From: Tetmemena sp. SeJ-2015 | Lineage: Eukaryota; Ciliophora; Spirotrichea; Sporadotrichida; Oxytrichidae | Length of the DNA: 64,000 bases | Direction: 5' to 3' | NCBI GenBank assembly: GCA_027382625.1 | Contig: JAJKFJ010022697.1 | Span: forward strand, 280,921 to 344,920 | Part shown: in pieces, positions 1-10,004 of the stretch | Position numbering within the stretch: position 1 is the stretch's first letter | Layout of the letters: each line of letters begins with the position of its first letter | Position numbers and translations under genes: made by a program | The notes under the pieces: model-generated | What the model saw: only the letters and a program-made list of their open reading frames with translations | The model's database searches: none | What the model was told of the DNA's origin: nothing

Positions 1-600
1 TAAACTTTATACAATCAGTGATTTAGACAATTTCTCTAAAAAGATTTAAATTAAGTTAATATTTTAATTAAATTGTCTTTTATATTTGGGATGATATGTT
101 CAGGAATTTCTAGTTCATGGAATTTTCTTCATTAAAACCGAATGGCTAATCCATTTTCTAGCCTTTATTATTATAAATTACTATTAAGGGTTTTAAAGAA
201 GTTTAAGGTAGATCACAGTCAAAAAATAATTAAATAAAATAAGGTAATTGTTTTCATTAAGAAATAGGGCTATTAACTTTTAATGCACAACAAAAAATAA
301 TTTTATTATGTGTAGAGTCAATAATTCTTTTTAAGTATTTGATCTTAATCTTATTCTCAATCATTGAAAATTTTTGGTGCAGCAATAAGATTAAGAGAGC
401 ACTCAAGCAACAATTAAGGTTATTTAAGATCTAGGGTGATTGAATGGAAAAAATTACGAATATATTTTTACGCATGACATGTTGGTATCTAATAATCGTT
501 ATAAATGAATAACTATTAAAATTAAGCCATGCATATGGTCATATTCAGGGAATTAGGAATTATTTAACTAGACCATAAAATCTTAGAGCTTAAATAATTT
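1..600. other. AT-rich non-coding stretch
   Basis: No frame open under the UGA-only stop code carries recognisable protein composition. It probably holds IES or spacer DNA upstream of the hexosaminidase D segment that begins near 601. Confidence 0.5.
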
Positions 601-870
601 GTGTCTTGAATTCAAGAGTGTGTGGGTGGCGTCTAGTTTCAGAGGATCTTGTGAGCCTTCTTCCTCCATGACAGACTTCAACGAGCGTTTAGCGAATCAC
701 AAGAACTGGATTGATAAAATAAGGGCGAATCCTATGTGTTAGAAATCTGTGCAAGGATTGATAATTACTGGATGGAGCAGATTTTCCCACGAGACTGTGC
801 TGAGTGAGCTATTGTGCATGAGTATTCCATCCTTATGCTTTTGCCTTGCTGTCGTTGAACAATTGTTATT
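601..870 (+). CDS. HEXD: Hexosaminidase D (GH20-like) fragment
   Basis: The frame through 606-862 translates, with TAG read as Gln, to a segment holding SVWVASSFRGS, then an N-H-x2-W stretch, then QGLIITGWSRFSHE and LLCMSIPSLCFC. This order matches the C-terminal half of the hexosaminidase D family, cytosolic or nuclear beta-N-acetylhexosaminidases (family knowledge). The catalytic barrel that should precede it is not seen in 1-600, and the usual C-terminal tail is not clear after 870, so this is one germline segment of a gene whose other parts lie outside or are unrecognised. Exact borders are uncertain. A possible continuation at 880-960 (frame starting QLNLQVLYKES) could be the next segment. 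Confidence 0.65.
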
Positions 871-1100
871 ATATATTTAAATAGCAGCTAAATCTTCAAG
901 TCCTCTACAAGGAGTCAGTAGCTCATCTAAACTTGAAAGGCAAATACCTTATTATAATCAAAGTAAAGAATATTTTATATCAATTTTCAATTGTAAGCAT
1001 AGTCAAAAAACAATATATAAATTATTTTTGGAAAGAAATTGAATACCAGTCATATTAATTTTGATGAAGTTTCTTTTAATTATCTTAAAATACTTAAGTG
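871..1100. other. Short AT-rich spacer, possible weak coding
   Basis: About 230 bp between the hexosaminidase segment and the inverted-repeat element. Positions 880-960 have raised GC and an open plus-strand frame, but I cannot assign it. Confidence 0.35.
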
Positions 1101-1438
1101 AATTATAGGATGAATACGAATGGAGAATCGAGGGTTGGTAGAACTTAAAAAGAATGCTTTTCAGTGTTGATCTCTGGCGGCTCTGATGCGTGGCAGTTTG
1201 AGTCTTTCTCTATTCTTGGTGGAAATTAATTGAAAAAGCGAATTATTTAAAAGTACACCTTAATTAAATTAAAAACATCAGATTAGCAAAATAAAAGTTT
1301 GGAATATTGGAATATTCCAATCTGGGACTCAGATCAGTGCCAATAGATAGAGTTGTCTCAATCAGGGCGTGATTCATATTCCAATGTTCCAGAGTGATCA
1401 GACTCAGAAGTAAGATATAATAAAGGAGGCGTGAGTAT
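1101..1438 (+). repeat. Left terminal inverted repeat, 338 bp
   Basis: Reverse complement of 1929-2266. Near its inner half it has GGAATATTGGAATATTCC, a sub-repeat also found in the arms of the second foldback element. Confidence 0.9.
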
Positions 1439-1450
1439 TCAATTATTATT

Positions 1451-1861
1451 TAAAAATATCAATGGCGCTTGCTTCCCTATCCTCTCCAGTTGAAAAGCAG
1501 AGCCAAGATGAAGATCCTCCAGGAGGGCCCAGGATTTGTGCCTAATGTGAAAGACGGAGAGGCTGGTAAGAGATATGAGGGCTGCTCCACTCTGATCACG
1601 TCCAATGATACTCCTTTGCGACTCATGAGTGACCTGGACCGAGGTGCGCTCTTGTCGAGAATGAGAATCGTGGAGATGCTCAGAGACCAGAACTACATTC
1701 AGATTGCTTTCCCTCTCAGCGCAGATCAACTCGCGCGGTACTTTGAACTGAGACTGATAGCAGATGGAAGGGGCATGCCTCGTATAGGCGAAGAACGAGA
1801 GGAGCTCATTGGTACCAACGCTCAGGACTTCACCTCTGTAGGCAAGGACAACTTCCACTGA
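1451..1861 (+). CDS. SF3 helicase-like C-terminal fragment
   Basis: The frame is open from the left repeat to TGA at 1859-1861, about 136 residues. It contains STLITSNDTPL followed by RGALLSRMRIVEM. In superfamily 3 helicases (Rep proteins of small DNA replicons and related cellular elements) motif C is a beta strand ending in an S/T-S-N-like triplet, followed by an arginine-finger helix, and the spacing here fits that. Walker A and B motifs are absent, so the frame starts mid-domain; the rest may be missing or lost to frameshift. There is no obvious ATG in frame near the start. A short alternative frame from ATG 1462 ends after about 40 codons. Function is inferred from motif layout only. 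Confidence 0.45.
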
Positions 1862-1928
1862 CAGTCGCGCAGGATTCTATAAAGCAAAAGCTTAATCGCC
1901 TCTATCTCACTAATTCATTAAGTTATTT

Positions 1929-2266
1929 ATACTCACGCCTCCTTTATTATATCTTACTTCTGAGTCTGATCACTCTGGAACATTGGAATATGAATCACGC
2001 CCTGATTGAGACAACTCTATCTATTGGCACTGATCTGAGTCCCAGATTGGAATATTCCAATATTCCAAACTTTTATTTTGCTAATCTGATGTTTTTAATT
2101 TAATTAAGGTGTACTTTTAAATAATTCGCTTTTTCAATTAATTTCCACCAAGAATAGAGAAAGACTCAAACTGCCACGCATCAGAGCCGCCAGAGATCAA
2201 CACTGAAAAGCATTCTTTTTAAGTTCTACCAACCCTCGATTCTCCATTCGTATTCATCCTATAATT
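1929..2266 (-). repeat. Right terminal inverted repeat, 338 bp
   Basis: Inverted copy of 1101-1438. The repeat ends in CCTATAATT. Confidence 0.9.
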
Positions 2267-2382
2267 TAATTGGATTTTGTATGCACTAAAAAAATTTAGT
2301 TGAGAGAATTTATGCGCGTTAAAAATATCTGCAACTTTGAAATCATTTGCCCTTTATAACTAAATTAACGGCTTAAATATGA

Positions 2383-4235
2383 TGTTGTAATAATGGGATA
2401 GGTGAAATTCTGTTGTCAAAAAGCCTGGAGGATTTCTACTAAGAAAGCCCCTTTATAGATTAATCTCTTCCAGTTTACTTCTGTAACGACGCTTTTGAAA
2501 TTTGTTGGAATTTGACTAAAGCCCTTAGTTTGTTGAAGATAACTAAAAAGAGCTTGAAAGACTCCTCAGTGATAAATTACGACAAAATAATGAGAAGGCA
2601 GAATAGATTTGTGCTTGCCTAGTACGAATTTTTCAACAAGGGTTGCTAAAAATATACCGAGAATGATGAGTCCATGACTATAGACACTCAAGACCTTGGC
2701 GAGGATGGATTCTCCTCAAGTGACTCCTTGAATAATGATAGGCTCAACCCCTCCACAAGAAACAAGCTTTTGGATTATTTAAGAGTCGCAATCAAGCTCC
2801 TCAAGAAATCTGCTTTGATGTGCGATAGGATTCTACCCAAGTATATGTTCTCTAGGGACATAGAAGAGTTTAAGAACTCCAAAATCCTCAAATACCTCCA
2901 TCAAGCTTTCATTATCCTTGAGGGACTCACTGAGAGGACCAGAGCATCTCTTATGGGCGACTTTGCTTTGCTTAAACCATCTAATGGGGCGAAAAGATTA
3001 TCCCAAACTCCAAATATTATGTCAAGTCCATTACTCATTCCTTCTAAATCTGGGCAAGAAGATTAAAATATAATGAGCAACATTTTCCCAAAACTATCTG
3101 AAGCTTTACTGAAGCTAGACAAGATTACTCATCTGTAACCCTCTTAGTCAGAAATTTAAAATCTGAATTCTGCAAACTTAAGCTCTGCCAATTCGTTGAA
3201 ACCACAAAGATCATACGAGCTAGCTCCTTCCAATGAGTTCATTTTGCCATCAGTTCCTCAGTTTAATAGTAGGAGAAATAAAAGAGCAAATCAATTCGTA
3301 TTAATTTCTTTTAATGATGAATAGATAAAGCATAAATTAAATTCTGTTGCATATAAGCTTAAATTTTTCTTTTGTATTCTTAATTAAAAATGTGGCCAAA
3401 TTATATGTAAAAATATATAATAAAAAGAAGGAGGATGATTTAAAGATTCAGTAAGAGTTTCAAATTTTTATTTAACGAAATAGTGTTTTATAGAGATAAA
3501 ATTTTAATGGAAGAGTAGTATCTAGATTATTGATACTTAATTTAAATGATAAGATTTTAACGTATTTTATTGCTTTAAAGCAAATAATGTCAATGGGTAA
3601 TTTAGGAGATAGCAGCAATAACTGAGAGGAGTGAATTCAATATTCCCATAGTTGCCTTCTGAAGCAAACTAACTCACCAAATTCTCAGATTTCATGAATA
3701 ATAAAGAAGCTACTAACCAATCTACTGGAATGCTCTCTGAGAGGAGAATCTTAATGTACAACAAAGTAAAAAGAGAAACAACCAATCTAATTTTGCATAT
3801 AATCATTTAATCAAAAGAGAAACATTAAGATACTCAGAAAAAGACTAAACCCTCAAATGCACAATACCAGAAGAAGAATCACTGAAGAAGATTCCCTCAC
3901 TGATAACTATCAACTACAACAATTCCAAAATAAGTTCAGAGAAACTATTTCACCTAGAGGAAAGAAAATCAAAATTTAAAACATGCAAACTGACATCACC
4001 CTAAGAAACCTAAACTATTGTGACTTTATGCAAGCAAGTTTAACTTAATCAGTGGATCAGAACTACCAACTCAATGATCAAGTACTTTCAAATGATGAGT
4101 TTGACTAATCCAAAAATTAGAAGAGTTAGCCTGTTTACTTTGCATAACTCTCCAAGAAAAAAGCATTGTTCCAAGCAAGTGAACAAAATCAATGACTAGA
4201 CAATAAATATAGACTCAGATGTGATCTTTTACTGA
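2383..4235 (+). CDS. Unknown protein, multi-segment germline gene
   Basis: Open from just after TGA 2380-2382 to TGA 4233-4235 once two IESs (3292-3585 and 3781-3824) are dropped. The first segment holds PVYFCNDAFEICWNLTKAL and MRRQNRFVLAQYEFFNKG, then a Ser/Asp/Asn-rich linker around 2674-2760, then a helical stretch with CDRILPKYMFSRDIEEF. The last segment is basic and polar (LTNPKIRRVSLFTLHNSP). The helical middle resembles C-terminal helper domains seen in some kinases, but that is only an impression. The 5' end is not located; an N-terminal segment may lie elsewhere. It converges with the acyl-CoA synthetase gene, whose stop is about 190 bp away. Confidence 0.6.
3292..3585. other. IES, 294 bp, pointer AGCAAAT
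   Basis: AGCAAAT occurs at 3285-3291 and 3579-3585. Joining the copies keeps codon phase and removes in-frame TGA codons within the AT-rich insert. Confidence 0.8.
3781..3824. other. IES, 44 bp, pointer AAAAGAGAAACA
   Basis: A 12 bp direct repeat at 3769-3780 and 3813-3824. Dropping the insert joins YNKVKRET to LRYSEKDQ and opens 140 further codons to TGA 4233; without removal the frame closes. Confidence 0.85.
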
Positions 4236-4423
4236 AATCAAGTTTATAGTTCAAGATTTAATTTTTAATAATTTGCTATTTCAAGAATCCTTTCATAAAA
4301 CTAGAGTAAATTGATATTTTCCTTGCTCCTTCCCTTTCAAATTAAAATTTGAAATTTAATTGATATCATGCTTTTTGATAATGATAATCATCCCTCTTTA
4401 AAAATAAAAATACTTTCTTTTAA

Positions 4424-7238
4424 TCAGAGCTTTGCCTCCTCATAGAATTAATCGACGATTGCTTGGTACTTTTTCTCTGTGACTTTTCTTTTAAGTTTAA
4501 GAGTAGGGGTGAATTCTCCTCCTGCCAGACTGAAATCATCAAGTAGGATTTTCCATTTTCTGACGCAAGCTGCTCTTGAGACTGCCTTAGAGTTAGCCTT
4601 CTCAATGCATTATACTATATAATTTTAAGGAAATCAATTATTAAAAGCAAGCATTTTTAACACTCTTTCTTGTATTTTAGTCTTTATAAGAATCATTTTC
4701 CATTAACTATTAAAATCAGTCCCCAACTTCTTCCATTAAAAAACTTCTATCATGTTAACATGGAAAATGAATCCAATAATTCTTGCACAGATATATCAGC
4801 CAGCAAATAGCAAGGATCAGATCATAAAAGATAAACTTTGAAATACAAGTGGTTAAGAAATAGCGGCGAAATAACTCTCCTTTTTTTAACTTACATTCTA
4901 GGCAAACGAACAATTTTTTTCAGAAAAGTTAGGACAAATCCGCATTCTTTTGACGTCAAAAATTAGCTCACTAAGCTAATTTGGATGGCTGGCTTTATAT
5001 TACTGCAATTTTTGTTCTGATTATAAACAAAGTAAGTTTCTATTAAAAAAAAGATAGAAGCAAAAAGAGGAGCATTAATCAGATAATTGGATCTCATTAA
5101 ATTATATAGAGTATTGAATGAACTGAGCAATTTTAGGATTTTCAGCAGCTTCTTCAGTTGTCTTGACATCAACATTTAACTATGCCTTGAAGAATTGCTT
5201 TACCTCGTTGGTAAGATTACGAGAAGCAATTCCCTTTGCTGGGTCTACATCTACCTTCAGAGTGATGAAAGCTGCGAGGAACTTCTGGTTTTCTCCAATC
5301 ACCATAATGTTAGAGCAAGGAGGACAGGCATCCTTAAAGTTATCTTCAATTACAACTGGGGCTATGTTTTCTCCTCCAGCGGTAATGATTAGCTCCTTTA
5401 TTCTTCCTGTGATATATAGAAATCCTCTGTCATCAAACTTTCCTAGATCTCCTGAGTGCAAGAATATGAACTATAATTTTGAATCCTTGGTTATCGAATA
5501 CTTCCTTGGTAGCTGCTTCATTCTTCAAGTAACCCATCATGACATATCTTCCTCTGAAGCAGATTTCTCCATTTCCCTTCTCGTCGGGATTATCAAGTTT
5601 GAGTTCTCCTCCTGGCATGACGCTTCCCACAGATCTGAGACTGAAATTCTGAGGACTCTGGAGAGTAGTAGCTGCAGTTGTTTCACTCATTCCGTAAGCA
5701 CCTAGCACAATGATATCCAAAGATGCAAAGTAGTCTACTGTTGAAGCTTTAATGGGAGCTGCTCCTGTCAAGCAAGCTTTGCATTATTCTCAAACTAAAT
5801 ATTTTATAAAATTAAGATTTAAATATATTCAATTTCAGCCTTATTGACTTATCTCTAGTTAAAAATGAATGAATTTTATATTTATAATTTTACTATGCTT
5901 GTTAAATTATCTGCAGGAATTTGTACTTTATTTATAATTCATATATTATAAATTAATAGTCTAAGCCGAGTGCTGCTTTAATTCTCTTGAGAATTAGGAA
6001 ATGTGCGAATGAGTAGCAGAGGGGTGCAGCCTCTTTCTTCTATTAAATTATTTTATAGTATATTAGGCAGCAACTTTAATGGCTCCTTGTCTTTTGGCCC
6101 AGCCTGATATAGATTAAAGAAGAGCTCCCTTACTGGCTCCAATTTCCTTGAGCTTTTCCTCGAACTTCTCCCAGACTCTAGGCACAGCTAAGAAGTAAGT
6201 GGGTCTTGCCCACTGAAGAGTAAGTACAATAGATCCTTGAAGGGCATCTGGTCTTGCATAGTAGACCTTAGTTCCAATCATCGCTTAAGATATGACGTCG
6301 AACACTAACCCAGCAATATGAGATAGTGGAAGATATGAAACTATCCTGTCATCAGGGGTTATCTATTGACCTTTGCCCACTAAGTTGTCGAAGCAAGAAG
6401 AAACTGTCCACACCATGTTGTCGTGACTCAGCATGCAAGCTTTAGGGTTGCCAGTAGTGCCACTCGTGTAAATGAGACATGCACACATGCCAGGTTTCTG
6501 CTTCTTTATCTTTTCATAAACCACCTCATCTTTTACATCCTTGCCAAGATTTCACTCAAATGAATATCGTAAATTGATTTAGGAAATCTTTCCAGACGAA
6601 GTATCTCTTATCCTTCACATCACTAGGAAGCTTGTCAAGAGTATATATAACGATTGCTTTTATGTTTGGGAGCCTGTGCAAGTTAACCTCAATCTTCTTT
6701 AAGTTCTCAATACTGTCTACCACCACAACTATTTTACAAGATTAAAACAAGTTCAGCCTCGGAGTGATCAGCTTAGTAGTGACAGGCGTCTACATTAAAA
6801 ATATATTGTTTGTTGGATATACACCACTGGCGATGCAGTTATAGAGAATACCTCCCATAAATGCAATAGTCCATTCTGGTGCGTTATGTCCCATAATGTT
6901 GACTGACTTCCTTTCATTGATTCCGAGGGTGTGCATGGCCTTAGAGAAAGCGAAAGACTCTCTCAAGTAATTATAAAATAATCCTTCCATAGCCATTTAA
7001 TTTCCTTTCCTTCTCTTTCGACGTAGATGGCTGGCCTATCAAGCTGTCTGTTTGCAGTCTCCACGAATACCTCACTCAATGTCTTAGGGGCGAAGGAAGC
7101 ATTGCCAGTCTAGCGCATCTTTATAGGCAACTCTACATTAACATCAGTGCACCAGAAAACGTTCTTTCCATCCTGCGATCCTAGAAGATCTTGATATCCT
7201 TTGGCGGACATCATTACAACTCTTTGCTCTTCAACCAT
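4424..7238 (-). CDS. Long-chain acyl-CoA synthetase (AMP-binding, bubblegum-like)
   Basis: Activates fatty acids as acyl-AMP and then acyl-CoA. Starts at ATG 7236-7238, ends at TGA 4424-4426. In order on the protein: DRPAIYVEREGKEIKWLWKD, GHNAPEWTIAFMGGILYNC, HYQADHSEAELV, the P-loop-like motif LIYTSGTTGNPKACMLSHDN, YLPLSHIAGLVFDV, PRVWEKFEEKLKEIG, LTGAAPIKAS, GAYGMSETTAATT, GRYVMMGYLKNEAAT, HSGDLGKFDDRGFLYITGR, and the C-terminal lysine region near TPTLKLKRK. These are the standard AMP-binding family motifs. Seven IESs split it, three of them under 20 bp. A one-base offset remains in a TTTT run (minus strand) at 6744-6747, where deleting one base gives ELVQSCKIVVVVDS; it could be a sequence error. 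PKAC where PKG is usual is unusual. Confidence 0.93.
4605..5096. other. IES, 492 bp, pointer TCTCA
   Basis: TCTCA at 4600-4604 and 5092-5096. Removal joins FIQYSIQFNE to KANSKAVSRA in the acyl-CoA synthetase C-terminus, as the family requires. Confidence 0.85.
5466..5484. other. IES, 19 bp, pointer GAAT
   Basis: GAAT at 5462-5465 and 5481-5484. Removal joins FDNQGF to LHSGDLGKF on the minus strand, restoring the conserved H-S/T-G-D motif. The insert lacks GT-AG ends, so it is not an intron. Confidence 0.88.
5791..5962. other. IES, 172 bp, pointer TCT
   Basis: TCT at 5788-5790 and 5960-5962. Joining gives KAALGLEQCKACLTGAAPI, matching the family region before the S/T-G-A-A-P motif. Confidence 0.75.
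6031..6071. other. IES, 41 bp, pointer GCAGC
   Basis: GCAGC at 6026-6030 and 6067-6071. Removal restores frame as GAIKVAAPLCYSFAHFLI on the minus strand. Confidence 0.82.
6553..6580. other. IES, 28 bp, pointer ATTT
   Basis: ATTT at 6549-6552 and 6577-6580. Removal joins VWKDFLN to LGKDVKDEVVYE and skips an in-frame TGA. Confidence 0.8.
6797..6807. other. IES, 11 bp, pointer ATT
   Basis: ATT at 6794-6796 and 6805-6807. Removal joins GVYPTNN to VDACHYQADHSE, restoring the family order. Confidence 0.72.
6972..6982. other. IES, 11 bp, pointer TAAT
   Basis: TAAT at 6968-6971 and 6979-6982. Removal joins IKWLWKDY to LRESFAFSKAMHTLG. A 5 bp alternative (TTAT repeat) also restores frame. Confidence 0.68.
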
Positions 7239-7645
7239 ATGCGAAACTAGGGTGTGTTTTAAGATTATTTTAATAAAATTTTATATCTATTTTAAATTTA
7301 CGATGACGACTTTACTCAACCATAGATGTATTATTAATTAGAATATTCCTAATTATAGATTTTATGCTCTCTTTGAGTATTTCCTTTTTGAATCTGATAA
7401 TTTGTATTATATTTTTTTTGCATTATTTAAGAGCATATTGATTTACTTAAAACTAACTACTCAGACTTATTTAGACTAGCTAAGTCTGATTAATTTTATT
7501 TGAGAGGATAGATATAATAAGTTTGTCTTGTATATATTGGAGGTAATTAATATGTAAGAGGGAACAGACACTACATTTAATTAATAACTATCAAACTTTT
7601 AATTTGGGCGCATTAGAGCATAAATAAAATGGATATTAATTTATT

Positions 7646-9362
7646 ATGGAAGGAATCATGACAGAAAATGTTCAAACTTTGATTAAGGACAGTAAAAAGG
7701 GACAGATACTGATTGAGGAAGTTAGAAAGATAAAGAAAAACGAGCCGAAAGTGTTCCCCTTTTTAATGATGGTAGATAAGGAAGCATTTGGAAAATTGGA
7801 GGACTAGTTATTCATCTTGAAGAGTTTTTGGTAATCGTCAGCAAACAAGATAATAGTAGCTCGCAAAGCTGACACTCTTTCCATTGTAGGTTATGCTTGT
7901 TATTTGGAAACGTAAGGAGGTTGCTACCTCATGAGGATCGGAGTTAGATCCAAGAGTCAAAGACAAGGAATAGGCCGCAAGATGATGGTCTACCTGTTTG
8001 ATAAATATCCTGCTCATTTATCTCTTGATGTCAGCACCGATATTATAAAAATCTAACACATCTTTTAATAAATAAATCTCATCTTTTTCTATTTACATAT
8101 TTATAGTATAAATTAAAATTACTTTATTATATCTTCAAATTATTATGAAATAGATACTTGATTAGGACTTCAAAACTATAGATTTAATTAAATTTTAATT
8201 CTGCTTCCCAAATAAATTTAAGACATAAATTTCAAACAAAAATTTATAGCAAGTTTATTATATTTGCTGTTGCTTTGTTTAACATAATTTGATTTAATCC
8301 AGCAAACTTTAATTATCAAGAAAACTATTAAATTAAGAATGGAGGAATAATTAGTTTTAAGATGAATATCGTTAAATATTTTATTGAATAAAATTAAGAA
8401 TTAATTAAATAAGAATGATGTGTTTTAATTTAATGATAATGTAAAGGCAGTCCAATTCTATGTCAGAATTGGACTAGGAATCGTTGATACTTATCTATCT
8501 GAGGAGAAAGTTGAATTCAACAAATTCGAGACTCCCGATGGATTCAAGTATATCGAATTAAATAATCAGTATTGTTTTAAGGCTGAAATATTTATAGATT
8601 TTATGAAATTAATTTGATCGAGCCAGAGTTCTTTAAAAGAAAACAAAATACAAATACAATTGGGCAAGAGGAGCTAAAGCAGGTCAAAGATGAAGCTCTT
8701 AACATTTTAGTTTTTTATAAACACAGGAGTTACATCTGACGAAGAGACCCAAGTGAGTGAGACATCCTCTAATAGCTCCTCTACTCTTAATCTCCTTCTT
8801 TTATTTTATTCAAGAAGAAGCCAAGACAGTCTCATCTAATTCATTTTATTACTTAAATATTTTTTATTTTTTAATTCTTATTTAACTTATTATTTTATGT
8901 TTTTAATTAGGGTCATTTTTTTCAAAGAAAAATTATATTCTGTCGTAGTGTGTTTAAATTTTATATTTTCATTTATTTTTATTAGAGGACTCTTTAATCG
9001 AAAGGAGCTCTACTCTTAACTAATAACCTCATTTACATTGTGCAAATTAAAAGCAGCTAAAATATTTCCCCCAATAACATTAAAATCTAATAATAAATAT
9101 ATTTCTGCAAAAATGAGAGAAATAATTAATTGAAAGGAACTAGATATAGATATACTTTAAAATATAAAATATGATTTGATATAAATCTGATTCTTTGAAT
9201 CTCGATATAAAATCTATTGAGGACATTCAATGCATCGAATTGACAATAGACGCATCTCACATCCAAATCCCTGACTTAGATAATACTATGAAGCCTAAAT
9301 TGTCCAAGAAGTAACTCAAGAAGCAGAAAGCTCAAGCAAAGAAATCTCAACAGCTCTTCTGA
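7646..9362 (+). CDS. GNAT-family N-acetyltransferase
   Basis: Transfers acetyl from acetyl-CoA to an amine; the substrate is unknown. ATG 7646 to TGA 9360-9362 with four IESs. The acetyl-CoA-binding core is visible as LMRIGVRSKSQRQGIGRKMM (the R/Q-x-x-G-x-G loop) followed by LSLDVSTDN and then KAVQFYVRIGLGIVD, the N-x2-A-x2-F-Y-x-x-x-G-F-like end of the fold. After the core comes an acidic/Ser-rich stretch (TSDEETQVSETSSNSSS) and a Lys/Gln-rich tail ending KKSQQLF. This tail is longer than in minimal GNATs. It is transcribed away from the acyl-CoA synthetase, with 400 bp between the starts, and converges with the HemW-like gene. Confidence 0.88.
8043..8438. other. IES, 396 bp, pointer GATA
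   Basis: GATA at 8039-8042 and 8435-8438. Removal joins SLDVSTD to NVKAVQFY, the conserved GNAT junction. Confidence 0.88.
8590..8609. other. IES, 20 bp, pointer TGAAAT
   Basis: TGAAAT at 8584-8589 and 8604-8609. Removal restores frame as YCFKAEINLIEPEFFKRK and bypasses TGA 8615. Confidence 0.82.
8705..8723. other. IES, 19 bp, pointer AACA
   Basis: AACA at 8701-8704 and 8720-8723. Removal joins VKDEALN to TGVTSDEETQ. Confidence 0.8.
8795..9203. other. IES, 409 bp, pointer AATCTC
   Basis: AATCTC at 8789-8794 and 9198-9203. Removal joins SSSTLNL to DIKSIEDIQC in frame. Confidence 0.82.
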
Positions 9363-10004
9363 ATATATTCTCACTATTAACTCCAGATATGCGGAACCGA
9401 TTCACCCAAAATCTCAATCCCATATACATAAAGCTTATTTAAAGCTTTTTTGTCGAGTTAAAAATCCGAAATCCTAAGCTAATTAAGCATTTATAGAGCA
9501 ATGGTATAAGTTTCTCAAATATAAGAGTCGATGAATATTTCAAAATTAATTCTTTAATTCATATAGATTTAATTTAAATTTATCAAATGTAAGTACTATC
9601 TGGCTCGTTAAAGTAGATTATGCTGCATTAAGTGCAAGTCCCAAAATTACGCTAAATAAAATAGAGACTTATAGATAGGTTAAATTTGAACATAAATTAC
9701 AAATAAAAAAAATATTCTAATGAACCATCTCTTCATAGTCCTTATGAATGCAAAATTAGTTGATAAAAGAGTATGATAATGAAGATGAGTAATTCCGAGT
9801 TGAAAATCTCTATTTTTCAAGGTTTTAGTTTTTTTTGTCTTAATGTTTATTAGCTATCTTTGTTTTAATTTCGTATTCTTTTAAAATGATATATGTTGCA
9901 CTATTTTATCTTAAAACAAGCAAAGCTATTTAACTTCATTTATACTAGATCAACTTACATGAAAAATTGTGGATAGAATGTTTTAGTAAAAGTGATTTGA
10001 TATA
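9363..10004. other. Intergenic, AT-rich
   Basis: Between the convergent GNAT and HemW-like genes. No supported gene or repeat. Confidence 0.6.

Larger units (their letters stand above)
1101..2266. mobile_element. Long-inverted-repeat element 1 with SF3 helicase-like ORF
   Basis: A 1166 bp unit bounded by 338 bp inverted repeats (1101-1438 and 1929-2266) that match base for base on my reading. The ends read AATTATAGGATG and its complement; AATT flanks both sides and may be a 4 bp target duplication, although AATT is itself palindromic. The 490 bp core carries a plus-strand frame with SF3-helicase features. It resembles the foldback IES at 12264-13256 in the arms: both hold GGAAYATTGGAAYATT runs and a related stretch around GGTGGAAATT. 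It is probably germline-limited. I cannot name a described ciliate element with this combination. Confidence 0.8.

Noticed and set aside
5163..5705. Long plus-strand frame opposite the acyl-CoA synthetase
   Set aside because: Antisense shadow: the minus strand carries unmistakable AMP-binding motifs over the same bases.
6735..6755. 11 bp IES bounded by ACAAG repeats in the acyl-CoA synthetase
   Set aside because: Removing it breaks the reading frame; a one-base homopolymer offset explains the site better.
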